DNA of 35,197 nucleotides. Source: UBA10161 sp964581105. GTDB lineage: Archaea > Micrarchaeota > Micrarchaeia > Anstonellales > Anstonellaceae. The position numbers and the translations under genes were made by a program. The notes beneath the pieces are model-generated. The model saw nothing but the letters and a program-made list of their open reading frames with translations, was not told the DNA's origin and made no database searches. The DNA lies in the NCBI GenBank assembly GCA_964581105.1, contig CAZOMB010000011.1, forward strand, positions 1 to 35,197, in the 5' to 3' direction. How positions within the stretch are numbered: the first letter of the stretch is position 1; every line of letters starts with the position of its first letter. This document shows, piece after piece, positions 1-7,708 of the stretch.

Positions 1-2
1 AA

Positions 3-72
3 CCCTTAAGGGGAAGCTATTGTTGACTAATGCCCCTTAGGGATGGGATCCAGTGAAGCTGTGGCTCCACTG
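3..72. other. Structured non-coding stretch downstream of tRNA-Trp
   Basis: No gene is recognised in positions 1-93, which lie 3' of the minus-strand tRNA-Trp. Two secondary structures can be seen. Positions 3-13 and 33-42 are imperfect inverted repeats (CCCTTAAGGGG against CCCCTTAGGG, one bulged base). Positions 51-72 read on the minus strand as CAGTGGAGC, a CACA loop, and GCTTCACTG, which is a 9-bp stem containing one G-U pair. The G-U would be an A-C mismatch on the plus strand, so an RNA, if there is one, is more likely read from the minus strand. It could be a tRNA trailer, part of another small RNA extending beyond the window, or chance. Confidence 0.25.
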
Positions 73-93
73 TCTGCCCATTCGCTTCGCGAG

Positions 94-203
94 TGGGATC
101 GTAGGGATTTGAACCCTAACATGCAGGTATATTCTATGACCCGCACCTTGTGGCACGGGCGAGATCTGGAGCCTGCCGCGCTACCAAATTACGCCACGAC
201 CCC
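94..203 (-). tRNA. tRNA-Trp(CCA) with a 37-nt intron after position 37
   Basis: Read on the minus strand, a full cloverleaf forms once positions 129-165 are removed. The acceptor GGGGTCG pairs with CGATCCC (one G-U) and the discriminator is A at 94. The D stem is GCGT/GCGC, the anticodon stem GCAGG/CCTGC, the anticodon loop CTCCAGA with anticodon CCA at 167-169, and the T arm TAGGG-TTCAAAT-CCCTA. The mature length is 73 nt and CCA is not encoded. Splicing between 37 and 38 is the usual archaeal position, and tRNA-Trp is a commonly interrupted archaeal tRNA. The intron contains an 8-bp hairpin (CCCGTGCC/GGTGCGGG). I could not draw a perfect bulge-helix-bulge, so the exact boundary is uncertain by one base because A38 could come from either exon. 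Confidence 0.93.
129..165 (-). other. Intron of tRNA-Trp
   Basis: This 37-nt insertion between G37 and A38 carries an internal stem CCCGTGCC/GGTGCGGG closed by an ACAA loop. Removing it joins GCAGG-CTCCAG to A-CCTGC and restores the anticodon arm. It is too short to hold the box C/D guide RNA known from the tRNA-Trp introns of some euryarchaea, and no C or D box is seen. The flanks do not give four clean pairs for the central BHB helix, so a relaxed motif is likely. Confidence 0.85.
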
Positions 204-269
204 TTGCACTAAGTTTGCTGTTAATGAAAGTTAAAGAAGCTTTGTGGCAGGAAACATTTATACAAATCC

Positions 270-276
270 TTATATA
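270..276 (+). promoter_or_regulatory. TATA box for the small membrane protein gene
   Basis: TTATATA lies about 50 nt before the ATG at 322. That predicts a start of transcription near 297-301 and a leader of roughly 20 nt holding the GAGGTGG ribosome site at 310-316. A second AT-rich element, TTTATACA, is just upstream at 258-264. Confidence 0.5.
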
Positions 277-321
277 CTTAAGATTCATGCTTTAATCAAT
301 GATATTCTTGAGGTGGTTAAC

Positions 322-609
322 ATGAAAAAGAAATCCGCTAAAGAACCAACATGGGACCAAATCGGAAAGGCCATCGGGGCAAAGATGGAAAAAGAATGCA
401 AAAATGACAAGCGCATGCCATGGTGGAAAAAAGAACGCGTTACCTGCCATGGAAGCGGCGGAGCTTTGTATGGTTTGGGTTTCCTTGGCGCACTGGTATA
501 TTACATCACAACAGCCACAAGCCTGTGGGAAGGAGTTATCGGGGTTTTGAAAGCTCTTCTCTGGCCAGCATTTCTGGTTTTTGAGCTGTTGAAATTCCTT
601 GGAATGTGA
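322..609 (+). CDS. Small membrane protein of unknown function
   Basis: This is a 95-residue protein. I chose the ATG at 322 because GAGGTGG (310-316) sits 5-6 nt before it; a longer reading from 244 would run through the promoter. Residues 1-45 are charged and Lys-rich, with a WWKKE motif and one Cys. Two hydrophobic stretches follow, near residues 50-67 (Gly-rich, ending in YY) and 72-93 (GVIGVLKALLWPAFLVF), so two membrane passes are likely. No family is recognised with certainty, although small proteins with a charged head and two C-terminal helices are common in archaea. Its stop (TGA 607-609) precedes the next start by 23 nt, so the two genes are probably co-transcribed. Confidence 0.7.
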   Translation: MKKKSAKEPTWDQIGKAIGAKMEKECKNDKRMPWWKKERVTCHGSGGALYGLGFLGALVYYITTATSLWEGVIGVLKALLWPAFLVFELLKFLGM

Positions 610-632
610 CAATTGGCAGTGACGAGAGAATA

Positions 633-2240
633 ATGAAGATAGGGTTGCTGATGGACGAGCCTTATGAAACGCTTAACAAACGCTGGGCATCTGTCTGCAG
701 GGCACTTCTTGGGTTTGAGCCAGGGTCTCTGAAAGATTATGTGCCATGGCTTTGCCTTTACACAGAGCCAAATGAATTTGAAAAGTCATCTGTTTCTTCG
801 CAGCAAGTGGCATTTGCAATAAAAGAGTATTGCTCTGGCTCAAAAAGAATCAGCTGCAATGAAATAGATTTTCAGAAAAAGTTTGAGCCGCTTGATATCA
901 ACCAGATAAAGGACATTGACTCTATTGTACAGGCAGTGCAAGAAAGGGTTTTTTATGCAGGAAACATAATACTTGGAAAGTCTGAGTTTGTCAAAAGGAG
1001 CACAAGCATAAGCGACTGCTATTATGCGCTTGACTCTGCTCGCTTTACTGACTCAAAATACATATGCAACTGCACAATGGGGAGGTTTTGCGATGACTGT
1101 TTTGGCTGCCATACGCTTGCAGAGTCATCCTGGTGCATAAAATGCAGCCAATGCCACAAAAATACCAGGGGATTTGAGCTGTGGATGTGCAAAGGCTGCC
1201 AAGAGTGCTATTATTCATTTGGGCTTGACAACTGCCAGGATTGTTTGTTTTCATTCAATTTGAGGGGAAAAAGGCTGCGCATAGGAAACCTTGAGCTTGA
1301 AAAGTCAAAATACCTGCAGATAAAAGAAAAACTCACACAAGAAATTGCTCAAGAGCTTGTTTCAAAGAAAAAAGCACCTTCATTAATAGAAATAATAAAA
1401 GCAAGCAGAAGAGAGATGCCTGAAAAGTTCCCTGTTCCTTTAAAGCCAACTGACTTTGGAAAGCTTGATTGCGCACCAATAGAAAAACAGTTTAAGAATA
1501 CAAGCAGCCTGATATTTGAAAAGCAGCTTTTTGGCGGAATGGGCAAATACTCTAACTGGCTGCTGAAAAACACAAGGAGGATAGATGATGAAAAATCAAT
1601 TGCATCCGGGAAAAAGCTTCAAATTGTGTATTATGGGAACTTTGACAAGCTTCCAAGAGACAGGCTTATTAGCGAAGATGAAGCATATGAATATGGAAAG
1701 GCAGTTTCTCTTTCTCCTGAACAAGTAGAAACTTTGACAGTGAAAAATGCGCATGAAAAAATAGGAAAACTCGCATTTGTTTTCCCTGAAATATTTGCAG
1801 GAAACAACAAAAACATCATTGACTGCGCTCTTTCATTCTATTCTTCTGACTGCTGCAAAAGCTCGCCATCTGTATATTCAAAATTCTGCGGCTATAGCTT
1901 CTGGCCAAGAAACTCCTCATACTGCTTTGGCACAGGCTCTGCATGGGGCTCAGAATTCTGCATAAAGTGCTACAATTCATCAAAAATCATACGCTGCTTT
2001 GAGTGCGACAGCTGCCATGATTGCGCTGACTCGTACTTTTGCCATAATTGCGACGGGTTAAGGGACTGCATGTTTTGCTTTAATGTAAAAAACAAGCACT
2101 ATGCAATAGGAAATTCTGAGGTTGGAAGGGAAAACTATCTGAAAATAAAGAAAATCGTGCTTGAGGAGATTTATTCAAAGATCAGCAGTCAAAAGCAACT
2201 TAAGGAAAATATTTTCAACATTGGCTGCAGGAAAAAATGA
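633..2240 (+). CDS. Cys-rich duplicated protein, probably metal-binding
   Basis: This 535-residue protein is built around two related Cys-rich units. Unit 1 (about residues 128-238) has about 14 Cys in CxxC and CxC spacing, then SFNLRGKRLRIGN and a helix ending YLQIKEKLTQEI. Unit 2 (about 400-515) has another Cys cluster, then CFNVKNKHYAIGN and YLKIKKIVLEEI. The shared pattern is a Cys cluster, (S/C)FNxxxKxxxIGN, a short acidic stretch, then YLxIKxxxxxEI. It resembles a Cys-rich protein family I associate with candidate-phylum bacteria and DPANN archaea, but I cannot name a function. Zinc or another metal is the likely ligand. No signal peptide is seen, which argues for a cytoplasmic location. 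The start could also be the GTG at 606, which overlaps the upstream stop. The gene converges with transketolase, with 8 bases between stops. Confidence 0.8.
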   Translation: MKIGLLMDEPYETLNKRWASVCRALLGFEPGSLKDYVPWLCLYTEPNEFEKSSVSSQQVAFAIKEYCSGSKRISCNEIDFQKKFEPLDINQIKDIDSIVQAVQERVFYAGNIILGKSEFVKRSTSISDCYYALDSARFTDSKYICNCTMGRFCDDCFGCHTLAESSWCIKCSQCHKNTRGFELWMCKGCQECYYSFGLDNCQDCLFSFNLRGKRLRIGNLELEKSKYLQIKEKLTQEIAQELVSKKKAPSLIEIIKASRREMPEKFPVPLKPTDFGKLDCAPIEKQFKNTSSLIFEKQLFGGMGKYSNWLLKNTRRIDDEKSIASGKKLQIVYYGNFDKLPRDRLISEDEAYEYGKAVSLSPEQVETLTVKNAHEKIGKLAFVFPEIFAGNNKNIIDCALSFYSSDCCKSSPSVYSKFCGYSFWPRNSSYCFGTGSAWGSEFCIKCYNSSKIIRCFECDSCHDCADSYFCHNCDGLRDCMFCFNVKNKHYAIGNSEVGRENYLKIKKIVLEEIYSKISSQKQLKENIFNIGCRKK

Positions 2241-2248
2241 TTGAAATC

Positions 2249-4252
2249 CTACTTTTTCTTCCTGTCAACCATTTCTTTTGCTTTTTTTGCTATGTGCTCT
2301 GCTGACAGGCCAAATGCTTTTACAAGCTCCCACGAGGCACCTGACTCGCCAAATGTATCATTGACCCCAATCATGTCAAAAAGCACTGGTTTTCCATAAG
2401 TTTTTGGTTCAGAGAGGATTGCAGATGAAACCAAATTGCCCAGCCCTCCTTTTTGGTGCTCTTCGCAGGTAAGGACAGCCCCTGTTTCAATTGCTGCAGA
2501 AACCAAAGATTGCTTGTCAAGGGGCTTTAAAGTTGACATGTTCACAACCCTTGCGTTAATCTTATACTCTTCTTTCAATATCCAGGCAGCTCTCATTGCC
2601 TCAGGCACTTCTGGTCCGCATGCAACAAGTGCAATGTCTTCATTTTCATTTTTAGAGTCAGTGGAGAGGCTATGCTCAAATGCATCAATGAATTTTTCCT
2701 TTTCGCCTCTGTAATGTATTACAGTTGCAACCCCAAACTTGTAAGGGGTTTTGTCACTTGTCACAATTGGCGTTGCCTCTCTTGCATACCTGATATAGCA
2801 CGGGCCTTTTATTTCATCTATCATTGCTTTTGTTGCCCTTTTTGTCTCATTTGAGTCGCAAGGCACAAGAAGGTGCATATTAGGCAAGCCAGCTATTTGG
2901 AATATTTCCTCAAGCGCCTGGTGGGTTGCGCCATCTGGCCCAACAGAAACCCCTCCATGGGCGCCAGCAATCTTTACATTCCAGTCCCCATAGCAGACAG
3001 TTGTCCTTACCTGGTCAAGCGCACGGCCTGCTGCAAAAACTCCGTAGGTGCCAAAAAAAGGTATTTTTCCCTCTTTTGCAAACCCGGCTGCTACACAGGT
3101 TCCTGACTGCTCTGCTATTCCCATTGAAAAGAACCGGTCTTTCCTTTCAGGCTTTTTGCTGTAAAACATGTTTATGCATATTGAGCCTGATATGTCTGCT
3201 CCAAGAGCAACAATGTCCTTGTTTGCGTTCTCAGAAAGCTCTTCTCCAAACCCTTTTCTTGTTGGCTTCATGTCAGCCTGCATCTTTTCCTGCGAGTTCC
3301 ACCAGTAATTTTCTGAGAATTTTGGCATTGAGTCATCAATTTTCCTGTCAACTTTTTTCTGGTGCTCTTTTGCAAGGCTTATCATCCCATCTTTTGGCAG
3401 ATAGTCAAGCTTAAGCTCCTTGAGCGCTGTTTCAAGCTGCTCTAAATTTGGCGCCTTGCCATGCCAGCCAGCCTCATTTTCCATGAATGAGGCTCCTTTT
3501 CCCTTAATTGTTTTTGCTATTATCACAGTTGGCTTTCCCTTTGTTTTTGAGGCCTCTTCAAATGCATTAATAAGCTCTTCAACAGAATGACCATTGCAGG
3601 AAATAACATGCCAGCCAAATGCCCTGTACTTTTCTGCTAAAGACTGCACACCCATTACTTCCCTTGTCCAGCCGTCTATTTGCAAGTTATTGTCATCAAT
3701 AATTCCAACCAGATTGTCAAGCTTGTAATGCGCTGCCTCCATTGCAGCTTCCCATATTTGCCCTTCCTGCTGCTCTCCATCTCCCATAATGCAATATGCC
3801 TTGTAATCCTTTTTGTCAAGTTTTGCAGACAAAGCATCTCCAACTGCAACGCTCAAGCCCTGGCCCAATGAGCCGCATGAAACCTCGATTCCTTTGCACT
3901 TTTTGCAGTCAGGATGGCCCTGGAACGGGCTTCCAAATTTTCTCAGGGTGGCAGTGTCTTTTATGTCAAAGTAACCACAATAGCCAAGAGAAGTATACCA
4001 GGCAGGAGCCTTGTGGCCTGCTGAATAGAACAGCCGGTCCCTTCCATCCCAGCCAGGCTCATGAGGCTTGTGCTTCATTACCTTTAGGAACAAAACAGAA
4101 GCAATGTCCATCACAGAAAGGCTGCCCCCCGAATGGCCGCTGCCTGCGCAATACAATGATATCAGGCAATAGCCCCTCATTTCATTTGCAGCCTTTTTTA
4201 TCTCATCAACCGAGAATTGCTTCTCCTCCCCTTTTTCATTTATGATTCCCAT
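2249..4252 (-). CDS. tkt: Transketolase, full-length single chain
   Basis: The 667-residue protein covers the whole transketolase. The N-terminal thiamine-diphosphate half (about 1-300) has the GHSGGSLS motif, the GDGEQQEGQIWEA cofactor motif with a following DDNN, and KTIKGKGASFMEN. The pyrimidine-binding and C-terminal halves (about 325-667) have RFFSMGIAEQ and GAHGGVSVGPDGATHQ. Transketolase moves two-carbon ketol units between sugar phosphates in the non-oxidative pentose pathway. Many archaea split the enzyme into two genes, so a fused chain is worth noting. The ATG follows GGGGAT at a normal distance. It is the last gene of a three-gene minus-strand run, 12 nt after the hexapeptide protein. 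A DXS-type synthase is less likely, given the KTIKGKG stretch and the overall order. Confidence 0.96.
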   Translation of the reverse strand: MGIINEKGEEKQFSVDEIKKAANEMRGYCLISLYCAGSGHSGGSLSVMDIASVLFLKVMKHKPHEPGWDGRDRLFYSAGHKAPAWYTSLGYCGYFDIKDTATLRKFGSPFQGHPDCKKCKGIEVSCGSLGQGLSVAVGDALSAKLDKKDYKAYCIMGDGEQQEGQIWEAAMEAAHYKLDNLVGIIDDNNLQIDGWTREVMGVQSLAEKYRAFGWHVISCNGHSVEELINAFEEASKTKGKPTVIIAKTIKGKGASFMENEAGWHGKAPNLEQLETALKELKLDYLPKDGMISLAKEHQKKVDRKIDDSMPKFSENYWWNSQEKMQADMKPTRKGFGEELSENANKDIVALGADISGSICINMFYSKKPERKDRFFSMGIAEQSGTCVAAGFAKEGKIPFFGTYGVFAAGRALDQVRTTVCYGDWNVKIAGAHGGVSVGPDGATHQALEEIFQIAGLPNMHLLVPCDSNETKRATKAMIDEIKGPCYIRYAREATPIVTSDKTPYKFGVATVIHYRGEKEKFIDAFEHSLSTDSKNENEDIALVACGPEVPEAMRAAWILKEEYKINARVVNMSTLKPLDKQSLVSAAIETGAVLTCEEHQKGGLGNLVSSAILSEPKTYGKPVLFDMIGVNDTFGESGASWELVKAFGLSAEHIAKKAKEMVDRKKK

Positions 4253-4264
4253 ATTATCCCCTTT

Positions 4265-4726
4265 TTAGCCTTGAGGGCTTTTCTTTTTATCAAGCTTGTC
4301 CACATAACTGCTGCATGAATTGCAAATCAATCCCCTGTCCTTTTCTGTTGTTTTGCGGATAAGTTTTGCTGGCACTCCTGCCACCAGGCTGTTTGCAGGC
4401 ACTTTCATGCCCTCAGTGACAACTGCCCCTGCTGCAACTATGCTCCATTCGCCTATTTCGCAGCCAGAAAGCAGTGTTGAGTTCATGCCAACAAGCACAT
4501 TGTCAGCTATTCTGCAGCCATGCACAATTGCCCCATGGCCAACAGTGACATTGTTGCCTATCTTCACATCCTTTCCATGCAAAACGCAGGTTTCCTGTAT
4601 GCTGACATTGTCCCCGACTTCAATATCCCCTTCATCTGCCCTTATGCAGGCAAAGGCGGCAATATATATATTTTTCCCAAGCTTTGCTTTTGGGTCAACT
4701 TCTGACTTAGGATGTATAAATCCCAC
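4265..4726 (-). CDS. Hexapeptide-repeat protein, gamma-carbonic anhydrase-like
   Basis: This 153-residue left-handed beta-helix protein has the gamma-carbonic-anhydrase/YrdA pattern. RADEGDIEVGDNVSIQE is followed by a His in VLHG and two in VTVGHGAIVHGC, the three positions that bind metal in this family. A trimer with zinc or iron at the subunit interface is expected. Carbonic anhydrase activity cannot be assumed, because many close relatives have other or unknown roles. The C-terminus carries CNSC and a Lys-rich tail. The start is GTG, preceded by GGTGACT, which overlaps the stop of the upstream aminotransferase. The gene therefore looks translationally coupled to it. Confidence 0.85.
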   Translation of the reverse strand: MGFIHPKSEVDPKAKLGKNIYIAAFACIRADEGDIEVGDNVSIQETCVLHGKDVKIGNNVTVGHGAIVHGCRIADNVLVGMNSTLLSGCEIGEWSIVAAGAVVTEGMKVPANSLVAGVPAKLIRKTTEKDRGLICNSCSSYVDKLDKKKSPQG

Positions 4727-4730
4727 TTAG

Positions 4731-5948
4731 TCACCACCAGGTTATTGCCCCAACCTGCCCTTTGCTGCCAATTACTTTTTTCATCCTGCCTAGCCCTTCA
4801 ATGATATCTTCCTTTGAAGCAACATAGCTGAGCCTTATATGCTGTTCAGGGTCGCCAGGATTTCTTTTGCCAAAGTGTATGTCTGAAAGCACTGCAACCC
4901 CGTGCTTTAACAACAGCTTTCTCATTTCTTCAGAGTCTTTTAAGCCAAGCTTTTCAACCGCTTTTGTCACATTTGGATATGCATAAAAGGCGCCGCCAGG
5001 CAAATGGCAGCTGATCCCGTCAATTTCATTAAGCAGCTTTACAATCAAATCCCTTCTCTCCTTGTAGCTTGCAACCATTTTCCTGCTCTCATCCTGCGGG
5101 CCATCAAGTGCCTGCTTCATTGCATATTGGACCATGTGGTTTGCGCAGCTTTCAGTATTTGTAACCCATCTTGCCATGTGCTGGGCCAGAACAGGGTTTG
5201 CCATAAAGCCCATCCTCCAACCAGTCATTGCATATGTTTTGGAAGCGCCGTCTGAGATTATTGTGCGCTCATACATTTCAGGCAAGGATGCAATGCTCTT
5301 GAATTCCTTGTCATACATGATTTGGCAGTAAATCTCGTCAGCATAAACCCAAAAGTCATGCTTTTTTGCCAAAGCAGCAACCTCTTTCAAGTCATCTTCC
5401 TCAATAATGCCCCCAGTGGGGTTGTGCGGCGTGTTGATAATCAGCATTTTCGTCCTGTTGCTTATCTTTTCCTTTAACACATCAATATCAAAGCCGAATT
5501 TCTTCTTTTCAGAAAGCGGAAGCGCGACTGGAACAGCTCCGTTTGCAATTATCTGCGACTCATAAATAGGATAGCCTGGGTTTGGGTAAATGACCTCATC
5601 CCCAATTCCATAGTCAGTTGTGCATGCGACTGCAAATGCAATGAAAGGCTTTGCACCGTTTGCAATCACAACATGCTCTGGCAATACAGTGATTTTCCTT
5701 GTCCTTGAAAGGTATTTTGCAATCGTTTCCCTTGCTGCAAGAAGGCCGGCAGAGTCAGTATAGCCGGTCTTTCCGTCATTTATTGCAGCTATTGCGGCAT
5801 CCTTTATGTTTTTCGGAGTGTCAAAATCAGGCTGGCCAATGCAAAAGCTGATAACTTTCTTGCCTTGGCTTCTCAATTTGTTTACCTCTGCAAGGACCTC
5901 AAAAGCGGTCTCAGTTCCCAATTCCATTGTTCTTTTTGAAACTTCCAT
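4731..5948 (-). CDS. Class I PLP-dependent aminotransferase
   Basis: This 405-residue fold-type I aminotransferase has the expected landmarks: NPGYPIYE, NTPHNPTGG (substrate/PLP Asn), YADEIY (Asp and Tyr contacting PLP), the Schiff-base Lys in SDGASKTYAMTGWRMGF, and a C-terminal Arg in HIRLSY. The ATG follows GGTAGGTAAT. It is the first gene of the run with the hexapeptide protein and transketolase. The family includes aspartate, alanine, aromatic and 2-aminoadipate aminotransferases, and substrate cannot be read from the sequence. A role in supplying amino donors, or in the aminoadipate step feeding the Lys module elsewhere in the window, is possible but unproven. A 6-bp hairpin (AGAAGC/GCTTCT, 5970-5984) lies in its upstream region. 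Confidence 0.93.
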   Translation of the reverse strand: MEVSKRTMELGTETAFEVLAEVNKLRSQGKKVISFCIGQPDFDTPKNIKDAAIAAINDGKTGYTDSAGLLAARETIAKYLSRTRKITVLPEHVVIANGAKPFIAFAVACTTDYGIGDEVIYPNPGYPIYESQIIANGAVPVALPLSEKKKFGFDIDVLKEKISNRTKMLIINTPHNPTGGIIEEDDLKEVAALAKKHDFWVYADEIYCQIMYDKEFKSIASLPEMYERTIISDGASKTYAMTGWRMGFMANPVLAQHMARWVTNTESCANHMVQYAMKQALDGPQDESRKMVASYKERRDLIVKLLNEIDGISCHLPGGAFYAYPNVTKAVEKLGLKDSEEMRKLLLKHGVAVLSDIHFGKRNPGDPEQHIRLSYVASKEDIIEGLGRMKKVIGSKGQVGAITWW

Positions 5949-6010
5949 ATTACCTACCCTTTCTTATTCAGAAGCGCAGCTTCTTTCCCACACAAGCAAA
6001 ATTATGCACT

Positions 6011-6874
6011 TCAGCTCAATGTCACATCATCGCAAATCATCCAGCCAGAAGGAAGGATGCAGCTGTAGTCTTCCCCATACTGCAAAAATGCCTGGTATGC
6101 GCTCACAAGGTCAGGGCAGTTTTCTGTGCAAATTCCTTCATATGTGCCCATCCTGCCATAATAGTCCCTTGCGCGTGCAACGCCAAAGTTTGAGTTTGCG
6201 CATGGATAGCAATCAGGGTCAATGCTCTGCAAATATTCGCTCTTTGCTACTCCTGGCTCGCTGCAGCAGGTGGCACACACTCCGCAAAGCACATTTACCC
6301 TTATGCTGCCGCAGTCATTTGACTTTTCCATTAGGTTGCTGGTTATTGCCGAGAGAACTGGGCTAGTTTCACAGGCAGTCAAATTAATCTCTTCAGTTTC
6401 ATTTGATTCATTTTCCTCTGGCTCAGGGAAAATTTCTGGGCATGGATAAAAGTTGCAGCTATTGTCAGGGTCTCTTCCAACGCTTGAGCCTCCAGGGCAA
6501 ACCTGCAGGTCAGCAGGGCATGTTTTCACTTGCTCGTCCTTGTCACATATCTGGTTTGAGTCAGCATCCAGGCAGCAGTCTGTTCCAACCTGAATATACG
6601 GTGCTTCGCATTTTACCTGCTCTTCAGGCTCTTCTTCTGGTTCAGGAATTATCGGCTCCTCTTCTTTTGGTGTTACTGTTGGTTCTGCTTCAGGTTCCTG
6701 CTCTTCATCAGTGTCGCATATGCTGTTGTCATTTTCATCAAGGCAGCAGGAGTTTCCAACCAGTATGTATGGCTTGTTGCAGACCAAAGGGGGTTCGTCT
6801 GGTGCATTAGCCTGTATGCAGCCAAAAGCAACCATGCTAAGAACAACAAGACCAATAATAAACATTTTTCCCAT
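6011..6874 (-). CDS. Cys-rich lipoprotein with duplicated EF-like motifs
   Basis: This 287-residue protein begins with a lipoprotein signal (VLSMVAFGC, Cys19 as probable lipid site). I prefer the ATG at 6874, which follows AAGGGGTGGTGAT. Two copies of a unit, C-x3-PYIxVGxxCCLDxDxNxICDxDE, occur at about residues 32-57 and 89-114, separated by a Glu/Pro linker. The Asp spacing resembles calcium-binding DxDxN loops. A third segment (about 119-146) has CPADLQVCPGGSSVGRD ending FYPCP. The C-terminal domain (about 165-287) has about ten more Cys. The protein is exported and probably disulfide-bonded. Function is unknown. It is the last gene before the promoter of an unrelated aminotransferase run and lies downstream of a second lipoprotein gene. 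Confidence 0.8.
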   Translation of the reverse strand: MGKMFIIGLVVLSMVAFGCIQANAPDEPPLVCNKPYILVGNSCCLDENDNSICDTDEEQEPEAEPTVTPKEEEPIIPEPEEEPEEQVKCEAPYIQVGTDCCLDADSNQICDKDEQVKTCPADLQVCPGGSSVGRDPDNSCNFYPCPEIFPEPEENESNETEEINLTACETSPVLSAITSNLMEKSNDCGSIRVNVLCGVCATCCSEPGVAKSEYLQSIDPDCYPCANSNFGVARARDYYGRMGTYEGICTENCPDLVSAYQAFLQYGEDYSCILPSGWMICDDVTLS

Positions 6875-6956
6875 TATCACCACCCCTTGCAGCGTGTTTG
6901 AACTGCAATGCTTTTAATTTTAAGGCAAATCTGCTGGTTTTCTCTGCTTTTGCCTA

Positions 6957-7697
6957 TTACTCAGCAGGCGCATAGTCATAATCCAATGTCCATGTTGTTG
7001 TGCCCTGGGGAGAGGTTACCTCAAAGCTTTCCTTTACTTTCCAATCCTCCATTTCAAATATGCTCAAGACCTGATAAGCAGCATCATAGGGCAGAATCAT
7101 GCCGCAGTCTCCCTGGTAAGTGCTGCTCATGTCATTCACAGTCTCAGTATAAGTGACCCATTCAGCATTATTTTTCTGCGGGTCACTGAAAATATAGATT
7201 TCTGCATCCTGCATCTCAAACCTGATTTTCAAAGGTGCGCTTTCAATGTCAGGATAGTTTTCAGTTGATGAGCCTGTTCCTATTATGCTTGATGACACCT
7301 GGATATAGCCCTCATCAATCTCGCTTGTGTCTGATGAAGTGCATTGCATGCTCCTGGTTTTTAGCCTGTATTCTCCATCCCCAGCATAGGAAAGTACATC
7401 ATTTGAAACAAAGGTGGTGTCAATGTTTTTCAATGAGCCAGCAGAGCTTTTTATTGTAATTGTGGTTGTTCCAGAAAGCTCGCCAGGGTATTCATCGCTT
7501 GCTTGCTGCTGTTCTTGGCTTGTTCCCTGCTCTTGCTCAGCTTGGTCTGTTTCTCCTCCCTGTTCCTCTTGCTGCTGTTGAGTGTTTTCTTGCTCTGTTC
7601 CTTGTGACATATTCTGTAAATCCTCAGGCTCTTGTGCAGGGCAGCCAAAGAGCAGCATAAAAGCAAGCAAGCCTGCAAATACAATTTTGTTTCCCAT
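6957..7697 (-). CDS. Lipoprotein with Gln/Glu-rich linker
   Basis: The 246-residue protein starts with a short lipoprotein signal (LLAFMLLFGC, Cys19). A Gln/Glu/Ser-rich low-complexity linker to about residue 75 would act as a spacer from the membrane. The rest (about 80-246) is a beta-rich domain with few Cys, including WTYTET-like and TTTWTLDYDY segments. I do not recognise the domain. GGGGGGAT precedes the ATG. The antiporter gene upstream ends only 11 nt before this start, so the two are probably co-transcribed. The linker composition closely resembles that of the DsbA-like protein at 32331-33170. Confidence 0.75.
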   Translation of the reverse strand: MGNKIVFAGLLAFMLLFGCPAQEPEDLQNMSQGTEQENTQQQQEEQGGETDQAEQEQGTSQEQQQASDEYPGELSGTTTITIKSSAGSLKNIDTTFVSNDVLSYAGDGEYRLKTRSMQCTSSDTSEIDEGYIQVSSSIIGTGSSTENYPDIESAPLKIRFEMQDAEIYIFSDPQKNNAEWVTYTETVNDMSSTYQGDCGMILPYDAAYQVLSIFEMEDWKVKESFEVTSPQGTTTWTLDYDYAPAE

Positions 7698-7708
7698 TTT
7701 TATCCCCC

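Noticed and set aside
43..234. A 63-residue plus-strand ORF at the left edge
   Set aside because: It runs antisense through tRNA-Trp and its intron and has no domain or ribosome site.
270..317. Coding extension of the small membrane protein up to 244
   Set aside because: The extra 26 residues run through the TATA box and the SD sequence, which instead support the ATG at 322.
2926..3414. A 162-residue plus-strand ORF
   Set aside because: It is antisense to transketolase and has the Leu/Ser/Cys-rich composition typical of reverse-complement reading.
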